Translations under genes and position numbers: made by a program | In this document: positions 9,035 to 18,255 of the stretch, one piece after another | How positions within the stretch are numbered: the first letter of the stretch is position 1 | How the letters are laid out: the number at the start of each line of letters is the position of its first letter | From: Halomonas sp. 'Soap Lake #6' | GTDB taxonomy: Bacteria > Pseudomonadota > Gammaproteobacteria > Pseudomonadales > Halomonadaceae | Assembly (NCBI RefSeq): GCF_003031405.1 | Contig: NZ_CP020469.1 | Coordinates: forward strand, 1,426,001-1,490,000 | Direction of reading: 5' to 3' | Length of the DNA: 64,000 nt | The notes under the pieces: generated by a model | Seen by the model: only the letters and a program-made list of their open reading frames with translations | What the model was told of the DNA's origin: nothing | The model's database searches: none

Positions 9035-9793
9035 ATGAATCAACAATTTCGTCAGGATGCTATTGTCGAGCTAGTTCGCCAGCACGGCTATATGAGTATC
9101 GAGCAACTCACAGACCATTTCTCTGTAACACCACAGACTATTCGCCGTGACTTGAACACGCTTGCCGATGACGGGCGTGTGCGGCGGGTTCATGGCGGTG
9201 TGGGTATTGAATCAAGCACCGTCAATACCGCCTATAGCACGCGTAAAACCCTTCATCTTGAAGAAAAAGAGCGCATTGCCCGCTGCTTGGCGCAGCATAT
9301 ACCTAACCACTCCTCCTTGTTTATTAACATTGGCACCAGTAATGAAGTCATTGCTCAAGCGCTGTTGGAGCACCAGGGCTTGGAAATTATCACCAATAAC
9401 CTGAATGTGGCCGCCATTCTTCAGCATAAAGAAGATTTCACGGTGATTATTGCCGGTGGGCAGGTGCGTTCCAGGGATGGCGGTATTATCGGCGAGGCAA
9501 CCATTGACTTCATCAATCAGTTTAAAGTGGATTACGGCATCATTGGTATTAGCGGCATTGATGAAGATGGCTCGCTGCTGGAGTTTGACTACCAGGAAGT
9601 GCGGGTTGCTCAAGCTATTATTGCCAATTCCCGGCGTATCTATTTAGCGGCCGATTACTCCAAGTTTCACCGTAACCCGGTGGTGCGCCAGGGCAATATT
9701 TCTCAACTGGATGCTCTGTTCACGGATCGTAAGCCACCCGAGGCGATTCTGCGGCTGCTTACCCAGCACGATGTGGCACTGCATATTGCCTAG
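9035..9793 (+). CDS. glpR: DeoR-family repressor, GlpR-like
   Basis: A 252-residue protein, the normal length for GlpR. ATG 9035 is chosen because the 35 residues upstream of it do not resemble the family. The N-terminal DeoR helix-turn-helix (about 5-58) reads RQDAIVELVRQHGYMSIEQL and FSVTPQTIRRDLNTL, ending VRRVHGG. The C-terminal sensor domain (about 75-230) includes INIGTSNEVIAQAL. GlpR senses glycerol 3-phosphate and represses glycerol catabolism genes in known bacteria. It sits just upstream of glpK here, and operator-like sites are seen before glpK and glpS. Confidence 0.88.
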   Translation: MNQQFRQDAIVELVRQHGYMSIEQLTDHFSVTPQTIRRDLNTLADDGRVRRVHGGVGIESSTVNTAYSTRKTLHLEEKERIARCLAQHIPNHSSLFINIGTSNEVIAQALLEHQGLEIITNNLNVAAILQHKEDFTVIIAGGQVRSRDGGIIGEATIDFINQFKVDYGIIGISGIDEDGSLLEFDYQEVRVAQAIIANSRRIYLAADYSKFHRNPVVRQGNISQLDALFTDRKPPEAILRLLTQHDVALHIA

Positions 9794-9832
9794 TACCTAG
9801 TACCTAGTACCTAGTACCTAGTACCTAGTACT
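9791..9832. repeat. 7-bp tandem repeat (TAGTACC)x6 at the end of glpR
   Basis: Five perfect TAGTACC units and a sixth ending in T begin exactly at the glpR stop codon. Each unit starts with TAG, and because 7 is not a multiple of 3 the copies fall in all frames. No function is evident. Confidence 0.95.
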
Positions 9833-9866
9833 TATCCAGCGTACTTATATTCATCGCGCTTATGCA

Positions 9867-9935
9867 AAGTAGTTGTTCAGAGTGATTTTTCAGAATAGTC
9901 GTTCAGAATAGTCGTTCAAAATAGTTGTTCAGAGC
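9867..9935. repeat. Degenerate 13-bp tandem repeat
   Basis: Around five copies of a unit close to AATAGTCGTTCAG occur in tandem, some with G-to-A or C-to-T differences. They lie in the 333-bp gap between glpR and glpK, which also holds the glpK promoter region and the operator candidate at 9971. No gene is seen in this gap. Confidence 0.8.
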
Positions 9936-9970
9936 GGCTATGCAGAGTGCTTAGGTTGTGGATCACAGAG

Positions 9971-9988
9971 GTGTTCGCTAACGACCGT
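9971..9988. promoter_or_regulatory. GlpR operator candidate upstream of glpK
   Basis: TGTTCGCTAACGACC closely follows the E. coli GlpR operator pattern TGTTCG-WTAW-CGAACA: the left half is perfect, the centre is CTAA, and the right half starts CGA. It is about 140 bases before the glpK start. Confidence 0.5.
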
Positions 9989-10126
9989 GCAACCCAATTG
10001 TGTAAACAATCTTATGATGTGAGATTCGCACTTGAGCCTGAGATGAGGCTGGAGTAGCCTTGGATGATAACAAAGCGAAAGTAAAAAAATAAATTCGAAA
10101 GAACCCTACAACAAAGCGAATATGAT

Positions 10127-11611
10127 ATGACTTCTTTTATTCTCGCCATCGACCAAGGTACGACCAGCTCTCGCGCTATTCTCTTTGACCGCCAAGGGCA
10201 AATTGCCGCTGTTTCCCAGCAGGAGTTTCCCCAGCATTTTCCGCAAGATGGTTGGATTGAGCATAATCCAGAAGATATTTGGGACTCGGTTTTAGCAACC
10301 TGTAAAGATGTGTTAGTGAAAGCGAATGTGAGCGCTTTGCAAGTTGATGGCGTAGGCATCACTAATCAGCGGGAAACAACGGTGGTGTGGGATCGTAAGA
10401 CGGGTAAACCGCTCTACAATGCTATCGTGTGGCAAGACCGGCGCACCTCTGAACTGTGCCAGTCGCTTCGTGATCAAGGCCATACTGAAGATGTGCAGGC
10501 TAAAACAGGGTTGCTCATTGACCCTTACTTTTCAGCTACCAAGCTCGCCTGGATATTGGACAATGTAGAGGGTGCTCGAGAGCGGGCTGATCGCGGCGAA
10601 TTGGCCTTTGGTACGATCGATAGCTTTCTTATTTGGCGTTTAACCTGTGGTAAACGGCACGTTACGGATGCGACTAATGCGTCACGCACCGCACTATTTA
10701 ATATACACACCCAGCAGTGGGATGAGTCTCTGCTGAAGCTGTTTAATGTACCAGCGAACATGCTGCCGGAAGTGAAGGACTCAAGTGACGATTTTGGTAC
10801 GTTGGATGCGTGCTGGCTGGGCGAGCCGTTGCCCATTGCCGGGGTTGCTGGCGACCAGCAAGCCGCACTGGTAGGGCAGGCCTGCTTTCGGCCAGGGATG
10901 GGTAAAAGCACTTATGGCACCGGGTGCTTTATGATCGTTAACACTGGTGAAACGCCTTCTCTTTCACGCAATCGTTTATTAACGACGATTGGCTACCGAA
11001 TAAACGGTAAGCCCACCTATGCAATGGAGGGCAGTATTTTTGTGGCTGGTGCTACAGTGCAGTGGCTGCGTGATGGCTTGAACCTATTTGCAGATGCCTC
11101 CGAAACAGAAGCCCTCGCTCGGGGAACCCGCAGTGGGCATAGCGTGTACCTGGTGCCAGCGTTTACGGGGCTGGGGGCCCCCCACTGGGACCCGAAAGCC
11201 CGAGGGGCTATATTTGGGCTTACCCGAGATACTGGTATTGCTGAAATTGTAGCGGCGGGGCTACAAGCAGTCTGTTACCAAACCCGGGATCTCCAGCACT
11301 GTATGAATGATGATATGGATGCTTCACCGGGTAAGCTACGTGTCGATGGTGGCATGGTAAAAAACAGCTGGGTGATGCAGTTTTTAGCCGATATGCTTAA
11401 TGTGCAGGTAGATAGACCCACCATTCTTGAAACAACAGCGCTGGGGGCGGCGTATCTTGCTGGTTTACGTCTGGGTTGGTACGAGACTCTCGAAGAGATT
11501 GAGCAACTCTGGCGTTGCGAGAAAAGCTTTACACCCAAGATGGATGAGGTCAACCGGGAACAGCTCTACCAAGGCTGGTTAGATGCTGTATCACGGGTGC
11601 GTTCCAGTTAA
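10127..11611 (+). CDS. glpK: Glycerol kinase
   Basis: A 494-residue FGGY-family kinase of normal length. The N-terminal phosphate-binding loop reads [17 protein letters not shown], followed by [11 protein letters not shown] and [11 protein letters not shown], the glycerol-binding region of GlpK. The C-terminal domain has [20 protein letters not shown] and [10 protein letters not shown]. It phosphorylates glycerol to glycerol 3-phosphate with ATP, trapping glycerol brought in by the GlpSTPQUV-like importer and feeding GlpD. It is followed by a strong terminator and is monocistronic. Confidence 0.97.
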   Translation: MTSFILAIDQGTTSSRAILFDRQGQIAAVSQQEFPQHFPQDGWIEHNPEDIWDSVLATCKDVLVKANVSALQVDGVGITNQRETTVVWDRKTGKPLYNAIVWQDRRTSELCQSLRDQGHTEDVQAKTGLLIDPYFSATKLAWILDNVEGARERADRGELAFGTIDSFLIWRLTCGKRHVTDATNASRTALFNIHTQQWDESLLKLFNVPANMLPEVKDSSDDFGTLDACWLGEPLPIAGVAGDQQAALVGQACFRPGMGKSTYGTGCFMIVNTGETPSLSRNRLLTTIGYRINGKPTYAMEGSIFVAGATVQWLRDGLNLFADASETEALARGTRSGHSVYLVPAFTGLGAPHWDPKARGAIFGLTRDTGIAEIVAAGLQAVCYQTRDLQHCMNDDMDASPGKLRVDGGMVKNSWVMQFLADMLNVQVDRPTILETTALGAAYLAGLRLGWYETLEEIEQLWRCEKSFTPKMDEVNREQLYQGWLDAVSRVRSS

Positions 11612-11658
11612 TTAATTCAAGTGTATGAGAATTACTGCTAGCAGCTTGGTTTAACGAC

Positions 11659-11687
11659 AGGCCGTGGCTCTTTGCCACGGCCTTTTT
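11659..11687 (+). terminator. Rho-independent terminator of glpK
   Basis: A perfect 10-bp stem (AGGCCGTGGC and GCCACGGCCT) with a 5-base loop is followed by a T-run, 48 bases after glpK. Confidence 0.92.
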
Positions 11688-11689
11688 AC

Positions 11690-12267
11690 ATCTTTTGTCG
11701 AGTAGATGAATAATTGATTAGCTGTATAATCTCAGCAGTTTTGTACTGGTGTAGGGCTATTTTGCCCACTAATAAGTTTAATTTTTAAATTTATTTCTCT
11801 TCTAGCTAGTTCTTTTCTTTTGGCGCTTACCTATTTAACTCGCCAAAACGCACTAAAATGTAACAAAAGATAGGCGTCTGGCTAGTCTCCTGAAAGTATT
11901 TAACATCAATGTCGCTTAATTTGTGTTGATGTAGTCGAACTACAACCCCACCTGCTGCCAATGACGCATTGTTAGCTTTGCTGCAGTGAACCATAGTGGA
12001 GTCATGGATCAGGGAGGTGTGTCGTTATCCCGATATAACTACCTGGCCCCTTGCTACAACCGAGGCACTACCGTTTTACCCAGGTGCCAAAGGCGAAGGT
12101 CTTGCAACGCTTGTGACCGTTTCGCAGTTACCGAACTGAGCACTTACCCGGCTCAGCATGAGTAGCAACGTCACCATTCGTCGTTAAATAAGATGGCTGC
12201 TTGATTATTGACTAAACGAGTTTCAAAAATAGCAAGCAGCGGCTGACCATACCATGAGGGATTGACC
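11690..12267. other. Long intergenic region with small hairpins, possible untranslated RNA or leader
   Basis: No ORF of note lies in these 578 bases. From about 11930 to 12180 the sequence loses its AT-rich character and contains small hairpins: TGTAGT-CGA-ACTACA near 11929-11943 and CTGAGC...GCTCAG near 12134-12154. This could be a structured 5' leader of the 74-residue gene at 12268 or a small RNA gene. It does not resemble 6S, tmRNA, RNase P RNA or a riboswitch that I recognise. Confidence 0.35.
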
Positions 12268-12492
12268 ATGAACTGCACCGAATTGAGCCAACAAGCCGAC
12301 CGTATCGCTAGCACATTCAGCAAGCTGGACTTAGCAAAGCTGGTTCTAGCTCTGAAAAGCAATCGTGAGTCGCTTCAACATGCGGTTGAAGTTATCGATA
12401 CTATCGATAGCCGCATGGGCTACACATTGGAAGAAGCGTGGGATGAAGTATTGGCAGGCGACTCTCAACTGCTAGTTGAAAACGAAGAGTAG
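12268..12492 (+). CDS. Small hypothetical protein, 74 residues
   Basis: ATG 12268 is chosen over TTG 12262 because GAGGG lies 7 bases before it. The protein is acidic and predicted mostly helical (SKLDLAKLVLALKSNRESLQ, then VIDTIDSRMGYTLEEAWDEV). It has no membrane segment and no known motif. A strong terminator follows, supporting it as a real transcription unit with the long leader upstream. Function unknown; its place inside the glycerol genes may be chance. Confidence 0.65.
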   Translation: MNCTELSQQADRIASTFSKLDLAKLVLALKSNRESLQHAVEVIDTIDSRMGYTLEEAWDEVLAGDSQLLVENEE

Positions 12493-12519
12493 CGTACGAA
12501 CTAACTTGTTATACTTATT

Positions 12520-12551
12520 GCCCCCCTCATTGTTAATGAGGGGGGCTTTTT
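12520..12551 (+). terminator. Rho-independent terminator
   Basis: A perfect 12-bp stem rich in G/C (GCCCCCCTCATT paired across a GTT loop) is followed by five T, between the 74-residue gene and the convergent glpD. Confidence 0.93.
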
Positions 12552-12593
12552 ATGGTTAATTGATAATACCTGTAATGTTAACTCTATTGTTGT

Positions 12594-14240
12594 TTAATCA
12601 ATTTCCACCGGCGAGCTATAGGGGCGAGATGTATCGCGGTTCTCAGCAAAGTAGGTGTCAAAGTAGGCTTCTGCATCATCCCCAAACAGCACTCGGCATG
12701 CTTCTTTTAAACCTTTGGAGTGCCTGAGCTGTTCATGATGAACCACCAATGAGACTTTTGCTCTGCGACGTAGAAAGTCCTCTAGCTGTGTGATCATCTC
12801 ATGATCTCTGGCATGTTCCAGTTCGCATCGAATGTACTCCGTGCCTTCGATGAGGATATCTGCTTCCGCGGGATCCTGACGAATTTTTTCTAACATGGGC
12901 ATCGCTTGTTCTGCGTAGCGTCGCCATAGCCTTGAAGAGAGGGGCTCGGTAGATGTAGGTGCGGTCATCGCATCTAAATTCATGCGTCTGGCCTGGTCCA
13001 TAAACTGCTGCTTAACAGGTTCAGGTGGCTCGCCGTACCAGCGGTAGTTAATATCAGTTAGCTGGATGCCTAGTTGAACCACTGCGTCAGCAATTTCATC
13101 GCCTACGTTCAAGCAGTCAGTCAGTTTGCCGCCAAAAATACTGATATGGGCGCTATCAGGGTTGGTATCGATGACATGTTTGCGAGATAGCTGAAGAAAA
13201 TCGCGGTCACTGCCTTGGTCTGCCTTGATGGCCAGAGGGCGAACGCCACAACGTGTTGAAATAATATCGTCTTGGGTAAGCGGTTTTTCTAATGTTAGCC
13301 GCTTATTGATGTTTTCCAATACGAAGGCTGTGTCCTCCGCAGTGACATCCACTTCCGGATGCTCCATATGGGTATCCGTGGTACCTATACAGGTGCGGTT
13401 ACCCATGGGGATAACAAAAAATAGCCGCCCATCATCGGCGAAAAATGCCAATACGCGCTTGGTGCTTGTTAATTGAGGGACAATTAAGTGGATGCCCTTG
13501 GAGTACATGTGCTGGTGGGTGGTTTTCTGACCTGTTAACGCATTGTGTTGATCTACCCAAGGACCAGCAGCATTAATAAGTACTTTAGAGCGTATGCTAA
13601 AGGTGCTGCCATCCATGACATTGCGTGCTTGTGTCAGCCAGTACTCTCCCTCGCGTTCGGCCCCAAGTGACTCAACATAGTTAGCGGCAACGGCACCATA
13701 GTTAAGCGCATGGCGAACAAAGTTAAACACAAAGCGGGCGTCATTATCATGCAGATAGGCATCGGAATACTCAAACCCACCCACTGAGCCATTAATGTCA
13801 ATAATTGGCTCTTCTTGCTTGATCTTTTTAGGAGAAAGCAGCCGAGGAAGCTTGGTAAAGGCATTGCCCATCAGCCAGTAAAGCCAAGTCCCCGCCCATA
13901 AGTAGCGGGGGGAGTGGCGAAAACCTTTGGTAATCGTAGTGAGAAAGCGTATTTCTTGAACGGTAGATGGGTAGCTTTTTATGAGATGGTTGCGGCTTTT
14001 GCACAGTTTTCGCACCAGTGCAAAATCTTTGCTTTCCATATACTTAATGCCACCCCACACTAAATTTGAGGAGTGCATGCTGGTGCTGCCTGCGAAGTCA
14101 CCACGATCAATAAGGGCAACTTTAGCACCTTTGCCAGCCAGTGCTGCAGCCGTTGCAGCGCCATTGATGCCGCCACCAATAATTAGTGCGTCAAATTCGT
14201 CAGTGTGCAATTTCTCAATATTGCGGTTACGCAGTTTCAT
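12594..14240 (-). CDS. glpD: Aerobic glycerol-3-phosphate dehydrogenase
   Basis: A 548-residue FAD-dependent dehydrogenase. ATG 14238-14240 is chosen over an upstream start at 14258. The N-terminal FAD-binding fold reads DALIIGGGINGAATAAALAG (about 17-36), followed by GDFAGSTSMHSSNLVWGG, typical of GlpD. The C-terminal DAO domain (about 390-530) completes the family architecture. The enzyme oxidises glycerol 3-phosphate to dihydroxyacetone phosphate at the inner membrane and passes electrons to quinone. It lies last in the glpSTPQUV-D order, 127 bases after glpV, and probably shares that operon's transcript. Confidence 0.95.
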   Translation of the reverse strand: MKLRNRNIEKLHTDEFDALIIGGGINGAATAAALAGKGAKVALIDRGDFAGSTSMHSSNLVWGGIKYMESKDFALVRKLCKSRNHLIKSYPSTVQEIRFLTTITKGFRHSPRYLWAGTWLYWLMGNAFTKLPRLLSPKKIKQEEPIIDINGSVGGFEYSDAYLHDNDARFVFNFVRHALNYGAVAANYVESLGAEREGEYWLTQARNVMDGSTFSIRSKVLINAAGPWVDQHNALTGQKTTHQHMYSKGIHLIVPQLTSTKRVLAFFADDGRLFFVIPMGNRTCIGTTDTHMEHPEVDVTAEDTAFVLENINKRLTLEKPLTQDDIISTRCGVRPLAIKADQGSDRDFLQLSRKHVIDTNPDSAHISIFGGKLTDCLNVGDEIADAVVQLGIQLTDINYRWYGEPPEPVKQQFMDQARRMNLDAMTAPTSTEPLSSRLWRRYAEQAMPMLEKIRQDPAEADILIEGTEYIRCELEHARDHEMITQLEDFLRRRAKVSLVVHHEQLRHSKGLKEACRVLFGDDAEAYFDTYFAENRDTSRPYSSPVEID

Positions 14241-14340
14241 AGCGGTTCCAATTAACAAAGAAAAAGCCCCGTGTTGGATGCGGTCTCAACAAATGCATAG
14301 GCACAATGCCCGCTTACCGCTGATGAAACCCTCCAGAAGA

Positions 14341-14358
14341 GGCGGGCCTTAGCCCGCC
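14341..14358 (-). terminator. Hairpin between glpV and glpD without T-tract
   Basis: A 7-bp GC stem (GGCGGGC and GCCCGCC) with a 4-base loop lies just after the glpV stop. No U-run follows on the transcribed strand. It may stabilise or partially attenuate the transcript rather than stop it. Confidence 0.4.
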
Positions 14359-14367
14359 CAGCATAGG

Positions 14368-16107
14368 TTAGCGTGTGCCTGCGGCCATCCATGCTTCCAT
14401 CATTTCATCGTAAGGAACGGTAGTTCCCTGCGGCATTTCATTGTCGAGCTTAGGTTTCGGTGAGCCTTCCTGGTCAAGCCAGTATTGGGGATCGCGCTCT
14501 TCGTTTAGCACGGGAGCGTAGCTATCGAAGACGTTTGCGCGGGCGAGACGGTTCATGGTGTTATCCATATCGGCTGCCAGCTTATCCAGGCCTTCTTGCG
14601 GGCTAACCTCGCCACTCATTACAGGGGCCAGGTTTTGCCACCATAGCGGTGCCATGCGCGGGTAGTCGGGGACGTTAGTGCCGGTAGGGGTCCAGTTAGA
14701 CTCATTAGGGCTACGGTAAAACTCTACTAAACCACCTAGCTTGGGTGCCATTTCACTCATTTGATCAGAAAAGATATCGGATTCACGGATCGGCGTAAGA
14801 CCAGCCATTAGCTTCTCTAATGATGTCGTCTTAGCAACAGTGAACTGGGCGAATAGCCAAGCGGCTGACCGGCGGTCTTCTGGGGTTGAGTCAAAGAATG
14901 TCCACGATCCCACATCCTGATAGCCAACCTTCATGCCTTCTTCCCAGTAAGGGCCAGTGGGGGAAGGGGCCATACGCCACAGCGGATTACCTTCATCGTC
15001 AGTCACGGCAACTGCTGGGTCGGTCATGTCAGCGGTGAACGCGGTATACCAGAAAATTTGCTGCGCAATGTGGCCCTGGGCAGGCACTGGGCCCGCTTCA
15101 CCAAAGGTCATGCCTTGTGCTTCTTCAGGGGCATAATCACGCAGCCAGTCTACGGCCTTTTGCATGGCGAAGACGGAGGCTGGAGAGTTAGTGGCACCAC
15201 CACGGCTAACGCTAGCACCTACTGGTTGGCTGTCCTCATTTACGCGAATACCCCAGTCATCCACTGGGTTGCCAAAGGGCACTCCGGGGCTACCCATACC
15301 AGCCATGGAAAGCCAAGAGTCGTGGAAGCGCCAGCCAAGAGATGGGTCACGGCGGCCATAGTCCATATGACCATATACCCGAGTACCATCAATTTCACCG
15401 ACGTGCTCAGTAAAGAACTCGGCGATGTCTTCATAAGCCGTCCAGTTGGTTGGGACGCCTAAGTCATAGCCGTAAATATCCCGAAACTGCTCCTGTAGAT
15501 CTTCACGCTGGAACCAGTCATAGCGGAACCAGTATAAGTTGGCGAATTGTTGTGCAGGCAATTGATAAATATTGCCGTCTGGCCCTGTGGTGTATTGCAG
15601 GCCAATGAAATCATCTAGATCTAATGTGGGAAGGGTAAGATCAGCCCACTCGTTATCCATCGCTTCAGAGAGGTTAATCGTTGTGCCGTAGCGAATATGG
15701 GTGCCGATAGAGTCAGAGTCATTGATGTAACCATCGTAGATACTGTTACCGGACTGCATCTGATTCTGCATCGTATCGACTAAGTCACCTTCGCCGATAA
15801 TGTTGTGGGTGATGTTGATACCCGTAAGCTCGCTAAATGCAGGGGCCAGCACTTCGCTTTCATATACGTGGGTTGTGAGACCTTCAGCGACGGTCTGGAT
15901 ATTCATGCCACGGAATGGCTCGGCCGCTTGGGCAAACCATAGTAGCTCTTCAATCTGCTCTTCCCGGCTAAGTGTCGAGTTCTGGAAGTGTTCATCAACC
16001 AGACGCTCGGCAATAGCCCGCGCATCGTGCTCGTCGGCAAGCAGTGTGCCCGATGCGAGCATAAGGCTAGCGGCGAGGGTAGTGAGTTTGAATGTTTTAT
16101 TACGCAT
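14368..16107 (-). CDS. glpV: Glycerol ABC transporter substrate-binding protein
   Basis: A 579-residue periplasmic binding protein of the large extracellular solute-binding family 1 type. Residues 1-24 form a signal peptide (KTFKLTTLAASLMLASGTLLA, cleaved before DEHDAR). The length, unusually large for a sugar-type binding protein, matches the GlpV proteins of the glpSTPQUV systems described in rhizobia. The C-terminus holds a proline-rich tail ending in the conserved-looking YDEMMEAWMAAGTR. It would bind glycerol outside the cell and deliver it to the GlpPQ permease. It is separated by 80 bases from glpU. Confidence 0.88.
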   Translation of the reverse strand: MRNKTFKLTTLAASLMLASGTLLADEHDARAIAERLVDEHFQNSTLSREEQIEELLWFAQAAEPFRGMNIQTVAEGLTTHVYESEVLAPAFSELTGINITHNIIGEGDLVDTMQNQMQSGNSIYDGYINDSDSIGTHIRYGTTINLSEAMDNEWADLTLPTLDLDDFIGLQYTTGPDGNIYQLPAQQFANLYWFRYDWFQREDLQEQFRDIYGYDLGVPTNWTAYEDIAEFFTEHVGEIDGTRVYGHMDYGRRDPSLGWRFHDSWLSMAGMGSPGVPFGNPVDDWGIRVNEDSQPVGASVSRGGATNSPASVFAMQKAVDWLRDYAPEEAQGMTFGEAGPVPAQGHIAQQIFWYTAFTADMTDPAVAVTDDEGNPLWRMAPSPTGPYWEEGMKVGYQDVGSWTFFDSTPEDRRSAAWLFAQFTVAKTTSLEKLMAGLTPIRESDIFSDQMSEMAPKLGGLVEFYRSPNESNWTPTGTNVPDYPRMAPLWWQNLAPVMSGEVSPQEGLDKLAADMDNTMNRLARANVFDSYAPVLNEERDPQYWLDQEGSPKPKLDNEMPQGTTVPYDEMMEAWMAAGTR

Positions 16108-16187
16108 GTTGACCTCGTTTTATTGTGTTCTTCCCTGGTGTTGTAACCATCCCTGATACCGTCGTAACGCTGGGGCCCGCGTGACTG

Positions 16188-16460
16188 CTAGCCCCAACGC
16201 ATTAACACCAGCAGCCATAAAGCTGATAGTGCTAGTGCAATCCAGATTGAAAGCGCCGTAAAACCAATAACGCCTAAGTGAATGAATGCGGCGGATAACA
16301 GGCCAATAAATAGCCGGTCACCCCGGGTAGTGCTAATCGGTAGGAAGCCTTTACGCTCAATAGTGGGCGATAAGATTTCCCATAGCGTCATACCCGCTAG
16401 CATCGCTGCAATAGATGAAAAGAAAATGGCAGTTGGGGTTGTCCATACCATCCACGTCAT
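16188..16460 (-). CDS. glpU: Small membrane protein DUF2160 (GlpU-like)
   Basis: A 90-residue protein with two to three hydrophobic segments, including PTAIFFSSIAAMLAGMTLWEI (about 9-29) and FIGLLSAAFIHLGVIGFTAL (about 51-70). Sequence style and place between the second permease and the binding protein match DUF2160 proteins called GlpU in glycerol importer operons. Its role in transport is not established. It is 12 bases downstream of glpQ. Confidence 0.82.
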   Translation of the reverse strand: MTWMVWTTPTAIFFSSIAAMLAGMTLWEILSPTIERKGFLPISTTRGDRLFIGLLSAAFIHLGVIGFTALSIWIALALSALWLLVLMRWG

Positions 16461-16472
16461 AGCAGCTACTCC

Positions 16473-17366
16473 TTAGGTGCGGCCCAGGGCAAAGCCCTTG
16501 GCGATATGATTACGAACGAAATAGACCACCAAAATACCTGGCACAATAGTCAGCACCCCAGCCGCTGCTAGCGTTCCCCAGTCGATGCCTGATGCCGTTG
16601 AGGTTCGGGTCATAATCATTCCTATTGGCTGGGCGTTGGTGGCGGTTAATGTTCGTGCGAGCAGGAGCTCTACCCATGAGAACATGAACAAGAAAAACAG
16701 CGTGACGCCGATGCCTGAGCGAATCATAGGAATGAAAATTTTGATAAAGAAGTGCGGAAAGCTGTAGCCGTCGATATAGGCGGTCTCGTCAATTTCTTTA
16801 GGCACGCTGCTCATAAAGCCTTCTAAGATCCAGATAGCCAGCGGGATGTTGAACAAGCAGTGGGCGAGAGCCACTGCAATATGGGTATCAAACAAGCCGA
16901 CTGAGTAATACAGCTGGAAATAGGGCAGCAGAAACACGGCGGGCGGTGCCATTAGATTGGTCAGCAGCCAGAAGAAAAGATGCTTATCACCGATAAAACG
17001 GTAGCGACTGAAGGCGTAGGCCGCAGGTAGCGCGACACAAATAGTGATGAGCATGTTCATGGAGACATACATCATTGAATTGACGTAGCCCATGTACCAA
17101 CTGGGGTTGTTGAAGATGCGCAGGTAGTTGTCGAAGGTTAAGTTCTGAGGCCACAGCGTCATGGAGCCAAGAATTTCGCTATTTGTCTGGAGTGACATGT
17201 TGATCAGCCAATAAATTGGCAGAATCATCAAGAACAGATACAAACCTAGCAGCACCCGCGAGCGTAACCTGCTGCGTGCATTTCGCTTGCGTCGCTGTGC
17301 TGGGGTAGTGCGGCTGAAAATGGTGTTGTATTTCTCACCTTGCTGAGTGTTTTCTATACGGTACAT
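16473..17366 (-). CDS. glpQ: Glycerol ABC transporter permease 2
   Basis: A 297-residue inner-membrane permease of the MalG type with about six membrane segments. The first is LLGLYLFLMILPIYWLINMS (about 41-60). The EAA-type coupling motif is visible as EIDETAYIDGYSFPHFFIKIFIPM around 187-210. It pairs with the next-upstream permease GlpP. The gap to glpP is a single base, so the two are translationally coupled. The N-terminal 35 residues are basic and cytoplasmic. Confidence 0.9.
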   Translation of the reverse strand: MYRIENTQQGEKYNTIFSRTTPAQRRKRNARSRLRSRVLLGLYLFLMILPIYWLINMSLQTNSEILGSMTLWPQNLTFDNYLRIFNNPSWYMGYVNSMMYVSMNMLITICVALPAAYAFSRYRFIGDKHLFFWLLTNLMAPPAVFLLPYFQLYYSVGLFDTHIAVALAHCLFNIPLAIWILEGFMSSVPKEIDETAYIDGYSFPHFFIKIFIPMIRSGIGVTLFFLFMFSWVELLLARTLTATNAQPIGMIMTRTSTASGIDWGTLAAAGVLTIVPGILVVYFVRNHIAKGFALGRT

Positions 17367-17367
17367 A

Positions 17368-18255
17368 TCATGCTCCCCCGTGCGGGTTTTTGTCTTTTTG
17401 CATGTGCATGATGGTGGTGTAGAACACCCAGCTCACTAGCAATATGACTAGGAAGTAGATGATCGAGAACGCGGCTGAAGGTCCTAAGTCCTGCTGGCCG
17501 ATAGCCATAGTGGCCAAAGATTGGCTTAGAAATGTGGTAGAGCTGCCAGGGCCGCCGCCGGTTAGTACAAAGGGCTCGGCGTAAATCATGAACGAGTGCA
17601 TAAACCGCAATAGCACGGCGATCACCAACACATTGGTCAGCTTTGGCAACTGGATATAGCGGAATACGGCCCATTTTGAAGCGCGATCAATACGTGCTGC
17701 CTGGTAGTAAGCCTCTGGAATAGAGCGTAGGCCGCTGTAGCAGAGCATGGCCACCAACGGCGTCCAGTGCCAAACATCCATTAAAATGATGGTTGCCCAA
17801 GCGTCACCGGCATTACGGGTAATATTGTAATGAATGCCTAGCTCGCGAAGGCCCCAGCCCATTAGCCCAATATCGCCCCGAGTGAAAATTTGCCAAATGC
17901 TACCGACCACGTTCCAGGGAATAAGCAATGGCAGGGTAATTAAGATCAGTACTGCCGACGCTTGCCAGCCGCGTTTGGGCATAATTAACGCAATACCAAT
18001 ACCCAGTGGCACCTGAATGGCCAATATCGTTAGCGAAAAAAGTATTTGCCGAGCAAATGCAGCGCGTAGAGCGGAGTCGTTCAAGATACTTTCAAACCAC
18101 TCGGTGCCAGTAAAGAAACGCGCGTTTGGCCCTAGTACGTCCTGTACTGAGTAGTTAACCACCGTCATCAGCGGGATGATGGCGGAAAATGCGACGAGTA
18201 CCAGCATGGGGAGCACCAACAGCCATGCACGGTTATTTTGCACCTTGTTATTCAT
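17368..18255 (-). CDS. glpP: Glycerol ABC transporter permease 1
   Basis: A 295-residue MalF/UgpA-type permease. It has about six membrane segments, the first from residue 10 (AWLLVLPMLVLVAFSAIIPL). The coupling motif reads PEAYYQAARIDRASKWAVFRYIQLP (about 195-219). It forms the membrane channel with GlpQ. Its start overlaps the end of glpT by 8 bases, in keeping with the tightly packed operon. Confidence 0.9.
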   Translation of the reverse strand: MNNKVQNNRAWLLVLPMLVLVAFSAIIPLMTVVNYSVQDVLGPNARFFTGTEWFESILNDSALRAAFARQILFSLTILAIQVPLGIGIALIMPKRGWQASAVLILITLPLLIPWNVVGSIWQIFTRGDIGLMGWGLRELGIHYNITRNAGDAWATIILMDVWHWTPLVAMLCYSGLRSIPEAYYQAARIDRASKWAVFRYIQLPKLTNVLVIAVLLRFMHSFMIYAEPFVLTGGGPGSSTTFLSQSLATMAIGQQDLGPSAAFSIIYFLVILLVSWVFYTTIMHMQKDKNPHGGA

